From positions 1 to 7,890 of the forward strand of contig CAMPJM010000174.1 in assembly GCA_946886805.1 (NCBI GenBank): a DNA stretch of 7,890 nt, given 5' to 3'. The position numbers were made by a program, and so were the translations under genes. Shown here one piece after another: positions 1-6,570 of the stretch (positions are counted from its first letter, which is position 1; each line of letters starts with the position of its first letter). Source of the DNA: an uncultured Flammeovirgaceae bacterium (lineage in GTDB: Bacteria > Bacteroidota > Bacteroidia > Cytophagales > Cyclobacteriaceae). The notes below the pieces were generated by a model. It did not search any database. It saw nothing but the letters and a program-made list of their open reading frames with translations, and was not told the DNA's origin.

Positions 1-62
1 GTTTAAGGAAAGCAAATTTGATTCTTAAGTCATTTCAAAGTAAGTCTTAAATTTATATTTTA

Positions 63-103
63 AATGGAATTATACCATTCACCTCCAGCTTCCTTCAAGG
101 AAG
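63..103 (-). terminator. Tandem small hairpins after the GH43 stop
   Basis: On the minus strand, within 50 bases of the GH43 stop, CTTCCTTGAAGGAAG (89-103) has perfect 7-base arms around one central base, which would fold as a 5-bp stem with a TTGAA loop. AATGG-TATAATT-CCATT follows at about 63-79. The DNA beyond is AT-rich but has no clean T run, so this may be a weak terminator or an mRNA 3'-end stabiliser rather than a textbook rho-independent site. Bases 1-62 hold nothing else that I can identify. Confidence 0.35.
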
Positions 104-108
104 GAGCG

Positions 109-1836
109 TTAATCTTTCGTGATCCTAAACCAGTCAAAATCGACATAACCACCATCCCGAACTCCGGCCTGGGTATCTGCGAAAATTCCTACTTTCGCCC
201 CGATCCATTTATCAAGCTGTGCCATAAAAGACTGACCTATGGGTTTAAAATTCCTTCCATCTTCACTATAGCTAAAAGTACACATTGCATCGGGCGCACT
301 CACCTTTACACGCAGAAAAGCGGTGGATTGCTTGATTGGTTGTGTAGCTACCACTTCTTCGGGTCCTCCACTCAGGGCATCTTTACAAATTACCTGCGAT
401 ACATAATAACCATCTTCGTTTTTGTTAATGGCCAGATAAGAATAATCGTTCCCCATAATGATCAGACCTGCTTTCTTGCTCTGCCATACGTCCCATTCAA
501 GGTTGAGTTCGGCTTTTGTGGTAGTGGTAAAATCAGGTGCAGGAAATTTCTGAAGTAGCAGATTCGGTGTGTTCCAGAGGTTGATGGCCGAATCTTTCCT
601 GCCCACCATTAAAAGCCGCAGATAACCTTGATCCCTCAACATGACACTCCAGGTAACTTTAGGATTGGCATGCCACTGCCACTGGAGACCTAAGGTATCG
701 GAATTGAATTCATCGCTTTCAGCAGGGGTCATGATGGGATAATCTTGCCCTACATCCGGTTTTTGGTAACTTAGCACGGGCTCCCCTATTCCATTCCCAT
801 CTTTATCTTCCCCCATCAGCGGCCAGCCGTCGACCCAATTTACAGGTTGCAGGTGGAGAATTCTTCCATAAGGCAACACTTCCTGGAAATGGAGGAACCA
901 GGATTCGCCCGTCTTTGTATCTACAAGAGCTCCCTGATGGGGGCCGTTAATTTCGGTACTCCCTTGCTCCAGCACCACTTTTTCCTCATAGGGGCCATAA
1001 ATATCCTTTGAACGTAGGATTAGCTGCCAGCCTGTAGCCACGCCGCCAGCCGGGGCGAAGAGGTAGTAATAATCTCCCCTCTTATAGAATTTCGGGCCTT
1101 CCACTGTATGGTGTTGATCATGTCCGGAAAACACATTTTTCCCTTTGTCCAATAACTTTGTTCCATCCTCACTCATCTGGTAAACAGTCAGCAGGCTATT
1201 CACACCTGCCCTGCTCGCCGCCCAGGCATGCGCCAAATAGGCCTTCCCATCATCATCCCAGAAAGGACTTGGATCAATAAACCCTTTTCCCTCTTTCACC
1301 AATACAGGTTCTTCCCAGGGACCTGCCGGATTCGTGGTTTTCACCATGTAGATGCCAAAATCAGGATCGCCCCAATAAATATAAAACTCTCCTCTATCGT
1401 AGCGGATGGAAGGTGCCCAAACCCCTGCACCATGTCGCGGAACATTATAATGTTCTTCCGGGATCTGTGTTTGAAGTGCATGCCCTATCAGTTGCCAGTT
1501 CACCAGATCCCTGGAATGAAGAATTGGCAAACCCGGCATAGTGTTAAAGCTGGAGGAAGTCATAAAGTAATCATCGCCTACCCTTATAGCATCGGGATCT
1601 GAATAATCGGCGTACAGTACCGGATTTTTATAAGTACCATTTCCTTGATCTGCTACCCATACATTTGACACATGCGGTCTGTCAACGATCGAATAGTCCT
1701 TTACTGCCGCCGAAGTAGCAATAGAGGAAGAAGGGATATCCGAAGGAGCATCTGCAGTTTTACAAGAAATCGCTATACTTGTCAAACTTAAGCATAGCAA
1801 AACTTTATAGGAAAAAATTTGCCGTTTAAAATTCAT
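109..1836 (-). CDS. GH43 family glycoside hydrolase lipoprotein (probable beta-xylosidase / alpha-L-arabinofuranosidase)
   Basis: Secreted, probably outer-membrane-anchored exo-glycosidase that would remove xylose or arabinose from plant-type polysaccharides. Seen: a signal peptide with lipobox IAISC (Cys25); a five-bladed propeller-type GH43 catalytic region at about residues 68-360; and all three GH43 catalytic acids, Asp80 in SDPD (general base), Asp188 in FIDPSPF (pKa modulator) and Glu246 in VEGPKFY (general acid). INGPHQGA (296-303) and a DKDGNGIGEP loop (344-353) resemble what I recall of subfamily GH43_12; that subfamily call is from memory. Residues about 370-573 form a second beta-sandwich (concanavalin-like C-terminal domain ending VDFDWFRI), usual for two-domain GH43 xylosidases. 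The length of 575 aa is normal and the gene looks intact. The ATG at 1836 has no good ribosome site (an AGGA lies about 15 nt away), and an overlapping ATG at 1840 is out of frame. It lies 101 bp after the DUF4861 gene on the same strand, so co-transcription is likely. Xylosidase versus arabinofuranosidase cannot be decided. Confidence 0.93.
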   Translation of the reverse strand: MNFKRQIFSYKVLLCLSLTSIAISCKTADAPSDIPSSSIATSAAVKDYSIVDRPHVSNVWVADQGNGTYKNPVLYADYSDPDAIRVGDDYFMTSSSFNTMPGLPILHSRDLVNWQLIGHALQTQIPEEHYNVPRHGAGVWAPSIRYDRGEFYIYWGDPDFGIYMVKTTNPAGPWEEPVLVKEGKGFIDPSPFWDDDGKAYLAHAWAASRAGVNSLLTVYQMSEDGTKLLDKGKNVFSGHDQHHTVEGPKFYKRGDYYYLFAPAGGVATGWQLILRSKDIYGPYEEKVVLEQGSTEINGPHQGALVDTKTGESWFLHFQEVLPYGRILHLQPVNWVDGWPLMGEDKDGNGIGEPVLSYQKPDVGQDYPIMTPAESDEFNSDTLGLQWQWHANPKVTWSVMLRDQGYLRLLMVGRKDSAINLWNTPNLLLQKFPAPDFTTTTKAELNLEWDVWQSKKAGLIIMGNDYSYLAINKNEDGYYVSQVICKDALSGGPEEVVATQPIKQSTAFLRVKVSAPDAMCTFSYSEDGRNFKPIGQSFMAQLDKWIGAKVGIFADTQAGVRDGGYVDFDWFRITKD

Positions 1837-1937
1837 ACATATTTTGTATTGTCCTGCCGACGAAAAGGATGTAGTGGTACTCCTGTTCCGGACTTTTTCG
1901 TTATATTACAGAGATTGAAATTGCTTAGCTCATTGTT

Positions 1938-3134
1938 TTAGAATTCCACTTGCAACGGAGCGTCTATACGCTTTGCATAGTTCATCAGATACTGGTCCCA
2001 TTCTTCAACGGAATTAAACTGACCGCTCTTTTTCCAACCGAAGCCCGCATAATAAGTCAATTTTTCCTCCTTGGGATTCGCCAATATCAATATATGGCTT
2101 TGATCGGGAGTGCTTGTACGACGCTCCTTTACCTCCTGGATTACTTCCGGATCCATCACCAGACCGAGTCCAAGTTCCGATCCGTCCATTGGTTCCCAGT
2201 AACGCACCCACCCCTGCTCCGGAGCAGACGTTACTTCTCCTTTTTGATCGTGCAGGGTAATGCCTACCACTGCATTTGGAAGTTCCTGATCACTATTGAA
2301 GGAGACTTCAAAGCGGCTTAGGTTGCTTCCAAGGTCAAGACTTATAAGTTTGGTTTCTTGAATCTGCTGTCCCTTTACCTCGTAAGGTGCATAGGATAGC
2401 TCGAATACTGTGCGGATTGGACCAGTGGCAATTCTTTTATAACTGATGAAATTACGACTTACATATATTGAATCTTGCATCCAAACACCGGTTCCACCGA
2501 TGCCGCGACTTGCCCCTACGTGATAAGGATCGTAACCTTCGCCGTGATCGATGTGATAGTAACCCGGCTCTTTGTCGTTTGCAGCGTACCATTTGTCAAT
2601 GATAGGATACTCTACCCTTTTAAACCAGGCATCAATACCACTTGAAAGCGTTCCTCCTGGTTCTCCGGCCACTACCAATCTTTCTGCCTCTGGTCCGTAA
2701 GTACGAAAAGCTACACGATCGTTTTCCCAGGTATAATCGTCTGTCCGCTCCGGAACAATCCTTGAATAGGTATTGAGTTTACTCGCAGGTTGTAGTTCTT
2801 TCCCGTTTTCCTTCCAAAGAACTACATATTCTTTCTTTTCAAGCGCGTCCATATCCACCTGGAACAGCAGGTTGTCTACCTTACCATCCGCATCATTATC
2901 TATCCATTGGACCACCTTATATTTGCCTGTCGATAAATCCTGCACCAGTATGTCTTCGAAGTCATGCGAGTCCAACAAATTCTTCAGTTCATTTACCGGG
3001 ACAGAAACCGTTTCCTGCATTCTTTCAAAATCAGCAGGATTGGTAATAAATATTGTTTTTTGATCTTGCTGCCCTTGGCATCCCATCAGAGTGATGGCGA
3101 AAAATAAGGAGCTGCTTAATAGGTAATTCGTCAT
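1938..3134 (-). CDS. DUF4861 family lipoprotein
   Basis: Secreted lipoprotein of the DUF4861 family. Such proteins are common beside carbohydrate-active enzymes in Bacteroidota, but I know no settled activity. Numbering here is from the longest open frame (ATG at 3188, 416 aa). Met19 (ATG at 3134) is preferred because it gives a standard signal peptide with lipobox LMGC (Cys37, or Cys19 from the chosen start) and abuts an A-rich TACAAAA start region. The longer form adds 18 very basic residues (MPRGARKKNRK...). Family-like motifs are DDYTWEND (150-157), FRTYGP (161-166), GIDAWFK (184-190), YHIDHGEGYD (211-220), GASRGIGG (225-232) and TGPIRT (256-261). DNDADGKVD (97-105) has the DxDxDG pattern of a calcium loop. 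The many conserved His, Asp and Glu residues would suit an enzyme. It sits between the serine hydrolase and GH43 genes. The family call is firm; enzymatic function is inference. Confidence 0.87.
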   Translation of the reverse strand: MTNYLLSSSLFFAITLMGCQGQQDQKTIFITNPADFERMQETVSVPVNELKNLLDSHDFEDILVQDLSTGKYKVVQWIDNDADGKVDNLLFQVDMDALEKKEYVVLWKENGKELQPASKLNTYSRIVPERTDDYTWENDRVAFRTYGPEAERLVVAGEPGGTLSSGIDAWFKRVEYPIIDKWYAANDKEPGYYHIDHGEGYDPYHVGASRGIGGTGVWMQDSIYVSRNFISYKRIATGPIRTVFELSYAPYEVKGQQIQETKLISLDLGSNLSRFEVSFNSDQELPNAVVGITLHDQKGEVTSAPEQGWVRYWEPMDGSELGLGLVMDPEVIQEVKERRTSTPDQSHILILANPKEEKLTYYAGFGWKKSGQFNSVEEWDQYLMNYAKRIDAPLQVEF

Positions 3135-3309
3135 TTTTGTAGTTTTACGATTTTTTTTACGAGCACCACGAGGCATGGATTTAAACATGGCTCAAAATAA
3201 CCGCTCTGTTTTCATTTATACTAATATTTCTTAGCGTAGTTTATTGACTTTTTTTGATTATTACCAGGATTAAACGGAAATTCCATGGTTCATCGCCTGA
3301 CTGCTAATT

Positions 3310-4443
3310 TTACTCTTTGATTGATTGCATTTTATACACATCCCTCACCATTGATGGCAAAACCGGGCTGCTGTAAAATGATGAAAAGCCAGCTTGATTT
3401 GCCATATCCACATTTACATGTGTAAGGAAAAAACCGAATGTATTTGTTGTCTTATCTATCCATGGGTAAGCACCAGCCCAACTTGGGCTGCTGAGTAAAA
3501 CGGCATTTCCTGCACCATCCAACTCTTCTCTCCATAGACCAAGGCCATACACTCCACTGTGGTCTCTCCCTCTTACTTTTTGAACATACAGTTCATCACT
3601 TGCATCTGCTTTACCAATTCGATCAGCCTGCATCTCCCGAATTGATTTTTCTGATATTACCTGTTTTCCTTCATACTTCCCATCATTAAAGATCATCTCC
3701 AAAAAATGAGCGTAATCGTGCAGGGTACTTCTGGCACCACCACCTATCATTGGATTGTGACCGGAAGTGGAATCAACAGGAGTAAAGTTGGTATTCTCCA
3801 TTTGCACAGGCCGCGCAATTTTCTCCTGAAACAGCTGTTCCCAATCCATACCACTTGCCATTTCTGCCATCCTGCCTGCTACCTGCATGGCAAGACCTCC
3901 GTATTTAAATTTGGCACCTGGGATAGTATCTGCAGGAAGACCCACAATGTTTTCTACAGATTCCTCTAATGTCTGATAGTAATCTGGCTTTTTTCCTTTT
4001 GGTTGGTAATCCGGATAACCTGAGGTATGAGATAACAACTGACGAAGGGTAGCTTCACCTTTTACATCCTGAAACTCCGGCAACCAATCCTTTACCTGAT
4101 CATCCCATGAAAGTTTTCCTTCATCGACTACAGCTGCGATAGTAGCTGCTGCAAGCCATTTACCCGCAGATGCAATGTATACTTCTGTTTCCTGCGTATA
4201 ATTGCCAAAGTAGTTTTCATAAATTACCTCTCCGTCCTTTGCCACGAGTAAAGAAGCACCAGGGTAATAACCGATTTCTATCCATTCATTTATTTTGCTG
4301 TCTATTTTGTTAAACCGTGGATCATTTAATTTTGAAGTTTGGCTTTTTTGAGAAGGGTCACATGAAGGTAAAATGATCACAAAGAATATTATTTTCGCGA
4401 TTGTATAGCTTCGAAATTTTCTATAACTACTAATTGTTATCAT
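3310..4443 (-). CDS. Serine hydrolase, beta-lactamase / family VIII esterase-like lipoprotein
   Basis: Probable secreted esterase or amidase of the class C beta-lactamase/penicillin-binding fold. Numbering is from the longest frame (ATG at 4485, 391 aa). The ATG at 4443 (Met15) is preferred: it gives a conventional lipoprotein signal (KIIFFVIILPSC, Cys42) and has TACAAAA just upstream. Both starts remain possible. Seen: SxxK nucleophile motif SAGK (Ser106, Lys109); LLSHTSG (150-156), typical of the fold; YGG (195-197) where YxN is usual; and SWAGAYPWID (335-344), resembling the W-G-G type third motif of family VIII esterases rather than the KTG of true beta-lactamases. This argues against antibiotic resistance and for an esterase acting on a decorated glycan or other ester; the substrate is unknown. 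The gene starts after a long spacer and is followed 175 bp later by the DUF4861 start. Length is typical and no frameshift was seen. Confidence 0.88.
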   Translation of the reverse strand: MITISSYRKFRSYTIAKIIFFVIILPSCDPSQKSQTSKLNDPRFNKIDSKINEWIEIGYYPGASLLVAKDGEVIYENYFGNYTQETEVYIASAGKWLAAATIAAVVDEGKLSWDDQVKDWLPEFQDVKGEATLRQLLSHTSGYPDYQPKGKKPDYYQTLEESVENIVGLPADTIPGAKFKYGGLAMQVAGRMAEMASGMDWEQLFQEKIARPVQMENTNFTPVDSTSGHNPMIGGGARSTLHDYAHFLEMIFNDGKYEGKQVISEKSIREMQADRIGKADASDELYVQKVRGRDHSGVYGLGLWREELDGAGNAVLLSSPSWAGAYPWIDKTTNTFGFFLTHVNVDMANQAGFSSFYSSPVLPSMVRDVYKMQSIKE

Positions 4444-4574
4444 TGATTTTTTGTAAAAGATAATTACCCTCTTAATAAAAAGCATTTTTTTTTCGATAAC
4501 TCTCGATATGGCGTATTCCGACTACTTCATTGAGCCAAAAGCAGGTGAAATGCAGTCATTAAAACTTCTGAAAT

Positions 4575-4618
4575 ACACAAAAATCAAATAAATACCGGGA
4601 TCGTTTTAAGATCCGGTA
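4575..4618 (-). terminator. Terminator-like hairpin between the alpha/beta hydrolase and serine hydrolase genes
   Basis: Read on the minus strand, TACCGGATC (4618-4610) pairs with GATCCCGGTA (4602-4593), a 9-bp stem with one bulged C and a 7-base loop (TTAAAAC). It is followed by the T-rich stretch TTTATTTGATTTTTG. This looks like a rho-independent terminator for the upstream pair of genes. It lies about 220 bp beyond the hydrolase stop, which is far. It would also separate the serine hydrolase, DUF4861 and GH43 genes into their own transcription unit. On the plus strand no T run follows, so it is one-directional. Confidence 0.5.
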
Positions 4619-4766
4619 CTTATCTGAAATTCAACTAACAACCACATGAAACAGTTTATAATACTTATACAGTTCAAATGGCTCCTGCACCTACATTTAA
4701 ATCCACTTAATTCTCTTATCCAAAAGAACTAAAGAAATATAGACTATCCACCAGAAGAATTTGTGT

Positions 4767-4813
4767 GAATCACCGGCCAGAAGTGGGGAACAGATGGACT
4801 GGCGCGGTGGTGT
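4767..4813. other. GC-rich patch, possible decayed insertion-sequence end
   Basis: In 4771-4812, 28 of 42 bases are G or C, against 20 of 70 in 4691-4760. The patch (plus strand, from GAATCACCGGCC to GGCGCGGTGGTG) contains two loosely similar units, CCGGC...GTGGGGAA and CTGGC...GTGGTGTAA, with the words GAAT, GGCC and GTGG. This reminds me of the multiple terminal repeats of IS21-family elements in Bacteroidota. No transposase, inverted partner or target duplication was found, so this is only a suggestion. The plus strand can also be read here as 33 codons without an ATG, which I do not call a gene. Confidence 0.2.
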
Positions 4814-4837
4814 AAAAAGTACAACTTGTATGCGAAA

Positions 4838-6502
4838 TTATTTACGAATATAAAATTGCTGCTCGACGGGCGCAGCTGATTGTATTTTTGGTGTTATGCT
4901 TCTACCGTATTGCCAGGCTACCACTGTCACTTTAACGGGGAATTTAGCCCGTGGCGGTATTTGTGTAAATCTGAGCTTGCTTCCTTCTATTACCGCAGGG
5001 CCCTCCAACACATAATACTGTACAGGTAATCCTGCATCTGAAATTGCCTTTAGTGATATTGAACTATCTTCAATTTTTCCCGTCTGCTGATCAGGTATGG
5101 CGGGAAAGCGAATTTGCTGCTCTGCCCCCCCTGTATTTTTCAACGGAAATTTCAATTGAGCCTGCTGGACAGCACTCTTATATTGACTATCTCCCGGGTG
5201 ACTGGCAAGCAGCCAAATGTCATTTGATCTTTTGGAATTGTCCATTCCCATCCGGTAAAATTGTATAGCAAAAGTATCGTTCCCGGTCTGTACAACCGGA
5301 CCGGTGATCCGTGAAATAGTTATCGGACCTTTAGCGTGTCCTATGGGAGTTCCTGTGGGGAGTTTTGTCCATTTAGAAGGATTGGAATTGCCACCAGGTA
5401 CTGAATCTAAAAAAGTAGCTTTTATTTTAAAGCTAATACCATCTCTCAAAGGAATAAATTTAAGATTGATTTGCTGGTGAGATTTTGATTGTGGCAGGAT
5501 ATTTTCCTCCTGGACAAATCCTAATAATTGCGGCTTTTTATCCCGGACCTTTGCATAGTGATTTTCAGTTTTTAATGCCATTTCTTTGTCAAAATACCAG
5601 AAAGCTTGCTCGGGGTTTCCCAAATATTTCTGATATGGAGCTGCTGCTGCCTGTGGTAAGGAATCTTTTCGCCAACCGTCGGCCAGCCACCCTTTTTTTG
5701 GATCTACAGATTTTAAAGAAGCTGCTTCATTCAAGGGCATTTCTTCTGGCAACCTGGCAGCGGCGGCCTTTCTGACGAATATCGCAAGATATTTCACCAA
5801 ATCATCTGAGAAATCAAAATGCCCATGCCCCGCATCGACAAGTAGGGATACGGGTGCTAAGGGATGGTGGTTTCGGTACTTCATAGCAGGGGTCACCCTT
5901 TCCTTCATCCATTCATATTCACCAATGACCATCAGACCCGGGATTCCTTCTATGGTACGGCCACTCCATTCCGGGTTAGGGCGGCCGCTACCCGTCAGGT
6001 TTGTAAGAGGGGCATCTCCTTTTACTGATAGGATTGCAAGTGTTCGATCAGGATCCCAGGCTGCAAAATTCCATGGATAACTGGCTGCAGCAGAGTGTCC
6101 GATAGGGACTACCGGAGCAAATGCCAACTCTTTATAGCCCGACACTTCCGCCAGCGATTCCAACATCTCATTAAAATGAACTCCCGCTCCATTTTCAAAA
6201 TCAAAAATCAGGTCGAAACCTGGTGTCACCCAAACTTCGGCAAAACCCAAGCTGGCCATTTCCTTTCGAAAAATAGGATGCTCCAAAATGCCTTCTTCAA
6301 GCATGTTGTGTTGGCCTACAACCACTCCTCGAATCTGGTGGCAATCAGGAGGGATCCATAAAAAAGCACGGGGATGCTTGTTGGTTTCAGGCGATACTAC
6401 ACTCTTTATTTCCACTGACCACTGCCACACAGCTGCATTAGTAATAGAGCAGCTACAAAACAGCAGTACTAATAAGCTGAGGATATGATTGACAAGTTTC
6501 AT
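4838..6502 (-). CDS. Secreted alpha/beta hydrolase with C-terminal beta-rich region
   Basis: Putative secreted esterase of the alpha/beta hydrolase fold, 554 aa. A Sec signal (NHILSLLVLLFCSCSITNA) is present. Cleavage after Ala23 looks likely; the LFCSC stretch (Cys18) is only a poor lipobox, so anchoring is uncertain. The catalytic domain spans about residues 30-250: nucleophile elbow GHSAAA (Ser137), final-histidine region AGHGHFDF (His226/His228, His228 favoured), and GEYEWM (194-199) at the acid position, suggesting Glu rather than Asp. An oxyanion-type loop QHNM (64-67) precedes. About 250-340 is a linker; 340-455 is beta-rich; 460-554 is probably an Ig-like or other beta-sandwich module (LPVQYYVLEGPA, IPPRAKFPVKVTVVAWQYG). 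I recognise no named family. The ATG at 6502 is preceded by a weak AGAAG about 4 nt away. It follows the beta-helix gene by 68 bp and is probably in the same operon. Removal of acetyl, methyl or feruloyl esters is inference. Confidence 0.85.
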   Translation of the reverse strand: MKLVNHILSLLVLLFCSCSITNAAVWQWSVEIKSVVSPETNKHPRAFLWIPPDCHQIRGVVVGQHNMLEEGILEHPIFRKEMASLGFAEVWVTPGFDLIFDFENGAGVHFNEMLESLAEVSGYKELAFAPVVPIGHSAAASYPWNFAAWDPDRTLAILSVKGDAPLTNLTGSGRPNPEWSGRTIEGIPGLMVIGEYEWMKERVTPAMKYRNHHPLAPVSLLVDAGHGHFDFSDDLVKYLAIFVRKAAAARLPEEMPLNEAASLKSVDPKKGWLADGWRKDSLPQAAAAPYQKYLGNPEQAFWYFDKEMALKTENHYAKVRDKKPQLLGFVQEENILPQSKSHQQINLKFIPLRDGISFKIKATFLDSVPGGNSNPSKWTKLPTGTPIGHAKGPITISRITGPVVQTGNDTFAIQFYRMGMDNSKRSNDIWLLASHPGDSQYKSAVQQAQLKFPLKNTGGAEQQIRFPAIPDQQTGKIEDSSISLKAISDAGLPVQYYVLEGPAVIEGSKLRFTQIPPRAKFPVKVTVVAWQYGRSITPKIQSAAPVEQQFYIRK

Positions 6503-6570
6503 TGTTCTTCTATTTTATCAAGGGAGTGGATTTTTATCTAAGCAGAAAGCTTCGAGAAGGGTTAAGCCCT

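Larger units (their letters stand above)
4444..4837. other. Long non-coding spacer
   Basis: The longest stretch without a gene: 352 bp if the serine hydrolase starts at 4485, about 394 bp from the preferred start. It holds the terminator-like hairpin (4575-4618), the GC-rich patch (4767-4813) and a 10-bp-spaced direct repeat of TCGATA (4493-4498 and 4503-4508) just ahead of the downstream gene. The promoter of the serine hydrolase should lie here between the hairpin and the start codon, but no good match to the Bacteroidota -33/-7 pattern (TTTG, TAnnTTTG) was found. Bases 4619-4766 show nothing recognisable. Confidence 0.6.

Noticed and set aside
64..558. Plus-strand open frame of 164 codons
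   Set aside because: Lies antisense to the C-terminal domain of the well-supported GH43 gene and its translation has no family features or sensible composition.
1861..1900. Inverted repeat CGAAAAG...CTTTTTCG between the DUF4861 and GH43 genes
   Set aside because: The stem is about 6-7 bp, AT-rich, with a loop of some 25 bases and no following T run; too weak to call a terminator.
2014..2211. Minus-strand 65-codon frame inside the DUF4861 gene
   Set aside because: Same strand but another frame of a gene with clear family motifs; composition is that of a shadow frame.
3135..3188. MPRGARKK resembles the start of some Y1-type transposases
   Set aside because: Only a few basic residues match and nothing after them fits; no element boundary is visible.
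3310..4443. Antibiotic-resistance beta-lactamase
   Set aside because: The third motif is WAG, not KTG, the YxN Asn is absent, and the neighbours are glycan enzymes.
4711..4815. Plus-strand 34-codon stretch ending in TAA across the GC-rich patch
   Set aside because: It has no ATG start, no ribosome site and no recognisable homology.
6503..6570. Small hairpin AGGG-CTTAA-CCCT after the beta-helix stop
   Set aside because: Only a four-pair stem and no T tract; the short gap suggests the two genes are simply co-transcribed.
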